Shown one piece after another: positions 58,539-64,000 of a DNA stretch of 64,000 bases. The notes beneath the pieces were generated by a model, which saw only the letters and a program-made list of their open reading frames with translations, made no database searches and was not told where the DNA came from. The position numbers and the translations under genes were made by a program. The stretch is from Sycon ciliatum. Its lineage: Eukaryota; Porifera; Calcarea; Leucosolenida; Sycettidae. The stretch's first letter is position 1; each line of letters opens with the position of its first letter. Location: positions 8,451,700-8,515,699 of the forward strand of contig NC_088654.1 of assembly GCF_964019385.1 (NCBI RefSeq), in the 5' to 3' direction.

Positions 58539-61500
58539 CTACAGAATGGACAAGAGAAAGGGGAGCATTCACACCGTTTCAGAAATAGCAAAAGTGTTTT
58601 TAAACTCGGATGTTGAGCCAATATTTTTTAATTTCTTTTTACAAAGACCACTTAAATGCCAAACATGAGATGCAGCTAGGGGAAGCACGCACAACCTGAA
58701 TCGTGGCAGTGGTGGTGAGGTTTAGGGAGCTCCGCCGACCTAGGGTCTCGACTTCATGGCCACCTAGACGCACCAAGTGAAACGTATCGTCCACAAGGAT
58801 ATCCACAGGCATACTCAGATTCATCCTTTGAGATTCTGACGATGGGTCAAAGATCCGAAGCGTCAAATTTGTAATTTAAATCTATTTATCAACAGTCTCA
58901 TTACCAAGTCCCTCAGCGAGCTTGTCAATTTCTAAGTACATGAAGATCAATAAAAAGTGCAACTTACAACTGTTTGGGCTTGTATGCTGTCATCTTTGAC
59001 ACGCTTGCAGTAATGACAACGATCAGCAATGGAAGTCCTGCACAAAACCGTCAAAGTAACAGATTCATGAATATGAAATAGTTGTTGCGACTTCAGCGAT
59101 GATTTGTAAGAAAGGGTTCGCTCCCCACGCCGGAGCTGGCGCTATTCCGCCGACTTGACTTGACACTTGACTGACTCACGACTGCCATCCAGAGCACACG
59201 AGAAGTCCGTCGAACCTTCGACTCGGCAAACCTGCAAGAAAGCACCACTACCTGCTCAATACACAGTGTTTCGGGGAATTCCCCCCTCATCAGTTGGGGT
59301 CGAGTAGGCTGAGGAAGTGGGGAGCGTGGGGGGGAGCGAACCCTTTCTTACAAAATAATCATGAATATGGTGGACAAGGGAATGGCATTGGCGGGGCTGG
59401 GGAAGGCAGTGACAATGCATCAAGACCGTGGCTGTGAAGGTCTTGGATAATGTCACAAACTTTCGTCCTGAAGAAAGTGAGATTCCAAATCCAAGTATTT
59501 TCGCACCATGCCACAATGACGTCACACATACATTGGTATGGGGGCGTGGATATAATTGAAATATCTCAAGAACGCTTTCTCGTAGAGACTTCGGACCAAG
59601 ACCATTCGACTTAGCGCCCGAAACTCTACAGGATATCAAATTTTCATTTTTCCGTGGATTTCCCCTTTAACTTTCAACGGAATGGCCATTGCACAGCAGA
59701 AGCTACAGTGTATGCTGTATAACATGTAATTTTAGGTGTACACACATTTCGGTGTCAGAGTCCTGTTAGGTTTCAGGTGTAATGTAGGACTAGGTGACCA
59801 GCTTACCCTTCACATACAGTGCATACTCCAGCGCCTTTTAGGCGTAATCTGAATTTAGGTGCCTGGTTTTTTGACCGAAATTAAAGTTACACCGAAATAA
59901 ACGTGTTATACAGTAGCTGCTCACCGAGGACGGCAGAGAGAAGCCTGCACAGGAGTGAGGACGGCTGAGCCCCGACAACCCTGACCAGCTTCACGTACGT
60001 CATGGTGGCATCGGCCGACGTGCAGGCGAACATGGTGAGAATGAGGTAATGCAAGAGCACAGCGACAGCGTAGCAGAGAGTGGGACGCGACGTGGAACGC
60101 ATACCACCATAGATGATTGCATAGATCAGCAGAAGGTTGAAGCACAGGGCCAGGATAATGCGGTAGTGGGCCTTGCTGCACATTGAACTGAGAAAAAAGG
60201 AGGCAAATTCAAGAAAAGCCCTTGGTCAAATCAATGCACGTTACAGCAGGTGCACTCATCTGGGTCATGCTCTTCGCATTACAACCTGTGTCATTGCATC
60301 AGAAGGCCATGTGTAATTGGATTCGAATTTCATCTCAAACGACAGCCGCACAGTGCAACGAAGAAAACGAGAGGCAAGAACCACTGACAAAATTAATAGT
60401 TGCTGCCCGTGCACCTGTTCCTAGTGGTATGTTGTCGTTTATGTAGAAAATACCTGTGCCTTAGTCTTCTAGGTCGTACATGTGTTAGAGATGTATGCAC
60501 CGGGGATTTCCCGTAGTTACAAACCTCTGTGAAACAGGCTATAGACCATTATGTTTGGCTGGTGAAGTAGTTCATGTATTCCGAGCCGGGATAAAACCAA
60601 CTGCATGTGAACCTGCAAGCTGTAAAGGAGCAGATCACGATCATGAGCTGGTTTTGTTATTAAATAATAATTATTTCTTTATTACATCTCAAGACTCAGT
60701 GCAAACACGGGCCAATGTGAAGGCAGTGGGTGATAGCCAACCACGGACATAGAATAAGGACAGGTTGGGAGGGAAAACGAAACGGTTTGTAAGTACATGT
60801 ACTTCGAAGTACATGTATTTGGTTCCAATGAGAGGTTAAAATCTTACCTTGATGTAAGTATGATTATCGTGGCGATCACCAAACCCAGAACTGAAATCCC
60901 CATTCCGATGTATGTGCTCATGTTCATAACTCGTTCGGCCTGGGTCAAAGGTCTAATGGAATTGGCTATCGATCGAGACTACAGATAGGAAGACGCATGA
61001 AGATAAGATGTTTTGGAATTAGATAACAGCACTTATACAAAAGCAACAGGAAATCTGGAACTAAGGTCACGAAGAAATTAGAAGCGGCTTTCTACAAGAT
61101 GGATTTTCGCGATAGCTTCAACAGAGCAATTACCTAGTGAGCAAGATTGGTTATAGTCAGGGCAGTTACAACACTACACCCATGTAAGTTCAAAAACATT
61201 TTCTTTGCTCGGTATGCCATGTTGGTTGTTGGGACTTTTTGATTGCCACCCTTGCTGATGACATCTGATCAGTGCAGGTCAATCATCTCTTCGGTGGATC
61301 TAGATATGAGGGTTTTTTCCTGTCCTGGCCACCCAGTGTTTCCATCCAGGGTCATTGACATTCCCTAGTTCTACCCAGGTCACAAGCCAGGCTGAATATA
61401 GTGGTCAACTTGTGCATGGTGATCATAAACCCTAGGTCTTTCAAACCGTGCAAACGTCACCAATGGGCAAGTACTGGAGAAAGACTGTGGTGGTATTCAT

Positions 61501-61670
61501 GAGTTAGTCGTTATCGTTCTAGGGATAAAGCACTGTATTCAGTACATACCACAAGTACTGCGAAGTTGGTCAGGTGATCACATTGGCACCTAACGTGGCG
61601 TGATGTCACGGACACTGTCCTGCAGCCTTCTGTGCTCCAAGACACTGTGATTACAATAATGCATGATAGT

Positions 61671-61714
<44 letters not shown>

Positions 61715-63803
61715 CACACGCAAACAAACATACACACACACGCGCACACACACACACACACGCACACACACATACACACACACGCATACACACACGCACA
61801 CACACACACGCACACACACACGCACACACACACGCACACACATATACACACACACGCACACACACACACGCAAACACGCACACACACACACACACACACG
61901 CACACACACGCACACACATACACACATATACACACACACGCACACTTGGATTTGATAACGCATTGTACGTGTAATGCGGTGAAAAGCTATTGCCTGTATT
62001 GCCTGTAGTTCTCCTTCCAATGCCCACTCACAGCGATATCCCGTGCAGCCATGCCATCACCGTGATGTTGAACGTATTAGGTGGGCAGTAATATTATACA
62101 AGTTGAACAATGTATAGGGAAGGCAGGGCGGAGGAACTACAAGTCAAGCTCTGACTCCACTAATACATCCATTTTACTGGACAATCAGCTCATGCGTACA
62201 TGTATATATTACACGACACTGACCAATTGTGCAGCCTGATTCATTATTACCAATCGCTATGAGGAGCGTCCGACCATTAATAGGCGTATGTTTCCTCTAA
62301 AATGTCACCTGTAGCATTATCCCAGAATACGCAGCTTGCATTGATTTCCGTCAGGTCCTAGGAAGGGAAACAAACAAATACCAGTGGTCAAGAGGGGTGG
62401 TGGCGTCCTGTCATTCATGCAGCCTTCACAATTAAACCTGCATGCATCTGGCTATGACAACCAGAACCTTTAACTTCATAACACATTCGTGGGAACCATC
62501 ACACGTATTTGAACTACTACGCCAACGGCTCAACTTTCTATTTTTAATTTTCTTCTTCGGAAAACAATGAATTGAGGTAAATATAATTATGAAGTCATGC
62601 TAGACAAAATTTAATGTGGAACGTAATACCAGGGTGAATTGTAAGAGTCCGCATAGCAGTAGCAATTCATCTTGCATCATGCTTCAAGTCAACTGTCATT
62701 GATTTTTCAACTGGGTCACCAACAATATAAACTTGAGTTACAAGTCAAGCGATTCCCTCTCATTCTCTCGTTGCCAGCATATCTTTCAATGTATAATTAT
62801 AACTGTTTAGACTTTAGACACAGCTGTCTATTGACCCACCAAGAGGAATTGTTACAGGAATGCTCTTGATTAAAATACTTGCCACCAGACATACAGACAC
62901 ACATACCCTTACCAGCCCAAAACGATTGAAGGGAAATGCCAACAGAACTGGATCCGTCAAGTTTGGCCGTGGGGTTTTCCCCACGTTTACCGTCACCACC
63001 TGTGTGGCCAGGAAAGTCGAGTTGTCAAGTGTGGTGTCGTTGAACAAGTCCGTGACATTGTAAACGACAAAACTAGGCTGAGCAAGTGGGCAATAGTATT
63101 CTTGGCCAGCCAAGGCGAGCTCGTCCGTTGCCTCGACAATAGTACTAGCCGCAATATCAACTGCCAGGGCCTTTACATCTCCTGCAACCAGCACCACAGA
63201 CAATAATTATCATTCTATCAAGCACATGCCGTCATTCAAAGGTCTGATTTTACCCTTTCACAGATATCGAATGTCTGATGAGCGTGAAGAGGTAAATACT
63301 TTACAAATGTACTCATTGTCCGATACATGAATAAAAGGGTCATCGAGTTTAATTCTGCAGGAAGTATTCATGTGTTGTTGCACCGCTCTGCAATCCTAAA
63401 ATTGATACAAGTTCAATCCAAACTGCACTGTTCACTTTGATTTCACTATGAGAATGTGGGGAGTTTCTGAGGAATGGAACTTCTAGGAGGCCTAGGGATG
63501 TCCCGACGTATTAGTAACTTTACTACCCGGAGGGCTCGTCACCCCGGCTCTGTCATTCTTTGTAACATAACTTATCATACAGTCTATTGGTTATTAGTCA
63601 GATGGCGCTCACCCTCTTTTGTGATATTTTCCGTGGAGCCTAGCAGATAGACACCGGTGTCGGAACTGGCACGTAATCCTTGCGACACTGGTTCTGTAGG
63701 ACAGAGCACGGCTAACGCGAGGTTATCACTGTGTATGACTAGCTTGGTCTCGTTCTCAACTGGTGACAGAGATGTGGCTAGAAAATCCACCAAGGTGATC
63801 AAT
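57854..63803 (-). CDS. Adhesion G protein-coupled receptor, 3' half (5'-partial)
   Basis: Eight exons join in phase. They encode the membrane-proximal part of a GAIN domain rich in N-glycosylation sites and a full GPS cleavage motif (C-V-F-W-D ... W-S-T-E-G-C ... [12 protein letters not shown]). Then come the stalk, seven transmembrane helices and a Ser-rich cytoplasmic tail ending at 57854. Family signatures: C-W in the second extracellular loop, F-G-L-T-W in TM6 and [11 protein letters not shown] in TM7. It is a plasma-membrane receptor expected to self-cleave at H-L|T. The N-terminal adhesion domains lie right of the window, so ligand and subfamily are unknown. Confidence 0.9.
58968..59037 (-). 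CDS. Adhesion GPCR exon: TM4
   Basis: 22 codons with split codons at both ends: [10 protein letters not shown], the aGPCR TM4 (G-x-P-x-x-I-V). Donor GTAAGT. Confidence 0.85.
59090..59345 (-). repeat. Dispersed repeat family R, inverted copy in a GPCR intron
   Basis: Contains reverse complements of GTGAGTCAGTCAAGTG, TTTCTTGCAGGTTTGCCGAG and the hammerhead-like core. It ends in the GCTGAAGTCGCAAC-type block. Confidence 0.65.
59248..59307 (-). ncRNA. Candidate type I hammerhead ribozyme in repeat family R
   Basis: On the - strand: CUACUC...AA, core CUGAUGA, helix II GGGG-GGAAUU-CCCC, core GAA, helix III ACA-CUG-UGU, A17 cleavage site, then UUGAG...GUAG returning for helix I with an internal bulge. 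The core is complete and helix II perfect, but helix I is interrupted and helix III is 3 bp. Confidence 0.5.
59925..60187 (-). CDS. Adhesion GPCR exon: TM2-TM3
   Basis: Encodes [14 protein letters not shown] (TM2) and [17 protein letters not shown] (TM3). Acceptor in a TTTTTTCTCAG context, donor GTGAGC. Confidence 0.88.
60660..60745 (-). repeat. Family L 3' tail repeat in a GPCR intron
   Basis: Reverse complement: CCGTGGTTGGCTATCACCC ... GGCCCGTGTTTGC ... GAGTCTTGAGATGTAATAAA. Closely follows 38350-38448. Confidence 0.65.
60848..60978 (-). CDS. Adhesion GPCR exon: TM1
   Basis: 43 codons plus two bases. Encodes the short stalk and [19 protein letters not shown], matching aGPCR TM1 (Y-I-G-x-G-I-S). 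Donor GTAAGA. Confidence 0.88.
61550..61644 (-). CDS. Adhesion GPCR exon: second half of GPS and tethered agonist
   Basis: Joins in phase to give V-S-W-S-T-E-G-C ... [14 protein letters not shown]. All four GPS cysteines and the H-L-T cleavage triplet are present. T-N-F-A-V-L would be the tethered (Stachel) peptide. Confidence 0.88.
61674..61945 (+). repeat. (AC)n microsatellite
   Basis: About 270 bp of CA/CG-interrupted dinucleotides directly 5' (on the gene strand) of the GPS exon at 61550-61644. On the transcript it is a (UG)n tract upstream of the acceptor. Confidence 0.92.
62309..62357 (-). CDS. Adhesion GPCR exon: first half of GPS
   Basis: 16 codons plus one base: [16 protein letters not shown]. 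The C-V-F-W-D is the first half of the GPS. Acceptor TTCCTAG, donor GTGACA, phase 1. Confidence 0.8.
62913..63181 (-). CDS. Adhesion GPCR exon: GAIN subdomain B
   Basis: 89 codons plus two bases. Has three or more N-x-T/S sequons (N-V-T, N-D-T, N-S-T, N-L-T) and a V-V-T-V-N-V-G strand. Donor GTAAGG. Confidence 0.8.
63613..63803 (-). CDS. Adhesion GPCR exon: GAIN region
   Basis: Acceptor TTTTGCAG, donor GTGAGC. Encodes [10 protein letters not shown] and [11 protein letters not shown], typical GAIN subdomain A/B strands. Confidence 0.75.
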
Positions 63804-64000
63804 CTGCAAAATACAGAAGATCATAACCGCTTATCAATGACGTCAGCAGAACCACATTGTTTGTGGACATACATGTAGAAATCCGCAGGAAAAAAGATGA
63901 TTCTCATCACCGTTGTTTAATGATCGCCTATTTTGTGTGAAAACTATTGTCACAACAGTTTCTTTCTCCTTTCGTTGTCAGAAATACCAAAATATTCGAC

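Noticed and set aside
58639-58866. 75-codon frame between GPCR exons TM4 and TM5
   Set aside because: The TM4 and ECL2 exons join directly in phase; this frame has no GPCR feature and is intronic.
61590-62027. Long open frames of alternating Val-Cys or His-Thr
   Set aside because: Translation of an (AC)n microsatellite, as with the frames at 2256-2507 and 33219-33536.

Overview
The window is animal nuclear DNA. Its genes are split by spliceosomal introns (GT-AG, one GC-AG), and introns and intergenic space are packed with microsatellites, MITE-like hairpins, SINEs and retroelement relics. Gene content (TTC28-type TPR-CHAT protein, adhesion GPCR with a GPS site, GT31 glycosyltransferase) together with Penelope-like, DIRS-like and piggyBac-like relics fits a non-vertebrate metazoan. 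A sponge or another marine invertebrate is plausible, but nothing here proves the species.

Layout. (1) 1-36.2 kb, + strand: one gene, the ortholog of TTC28. At least 28 exons can be joined with consistent phase. Its 5' end lies left of the window. Exons to about 16.5 kb encode a long TPR array. Exons from 17.3 to 26.9 kb encode the linker and CHAT caspase-like domain. Exons from 27.5 to about 34.4 kb (perhaps 36.1 kb) encode the C-terminal region. The introns hold hAT-, pogo- and TTAA-type MITEs, a DIRS-like tyrosine-recombinase element, a dead piggyBac transposase in antisense, SINEs and perfect tandem duplications. (2) 36.2-49.6 kb: gene-poor. It holds one intronless orphan ORF (40.5-41.6 kb, -), a degraded duplicate of the same locus at 43.2-46.0 kb, and a Penelope-like fragment followed by two tandem hammerhead ribozymes (47.2-48.3 kb). 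(3) 49.6-51.0 kb, - strand: a complete single-exon beta-1,3-glycosyltransferase. (4) 51-57.8 kb: repeats, including an AT-hook/Penelope-like ORF, a tandem pair of tRNA-derived SINEs and a 156-bp perfect inverted repeat. (5) 57.9-63.8 kb, - strand: the 3' half of an adhesion GPCR (juxtamembrane GAIN segment, GPS, seven TMs, cytoplasmic tail) in eight exons. Its N-terminus lies beyond the right edge.

The genes do not form a common pathway. The most unusual content is in the mobile DNA. It includes two near-identical hammerhead ribozymes 226 bp apart next to a Penelope-like reading frame, and two further hammerhead-like cores in an unrelated dispersed repeat. There is also a recombinase element with DIRS-style inverted and internal repeats but no reverse transcriptase in its span. 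In the TTC28-like gene, the His and Cys of the CHAT dyad are both intact. Exon coordinates were derived by hand from splice motifs and reading phase, so an error of about one base is possible at some junctions.
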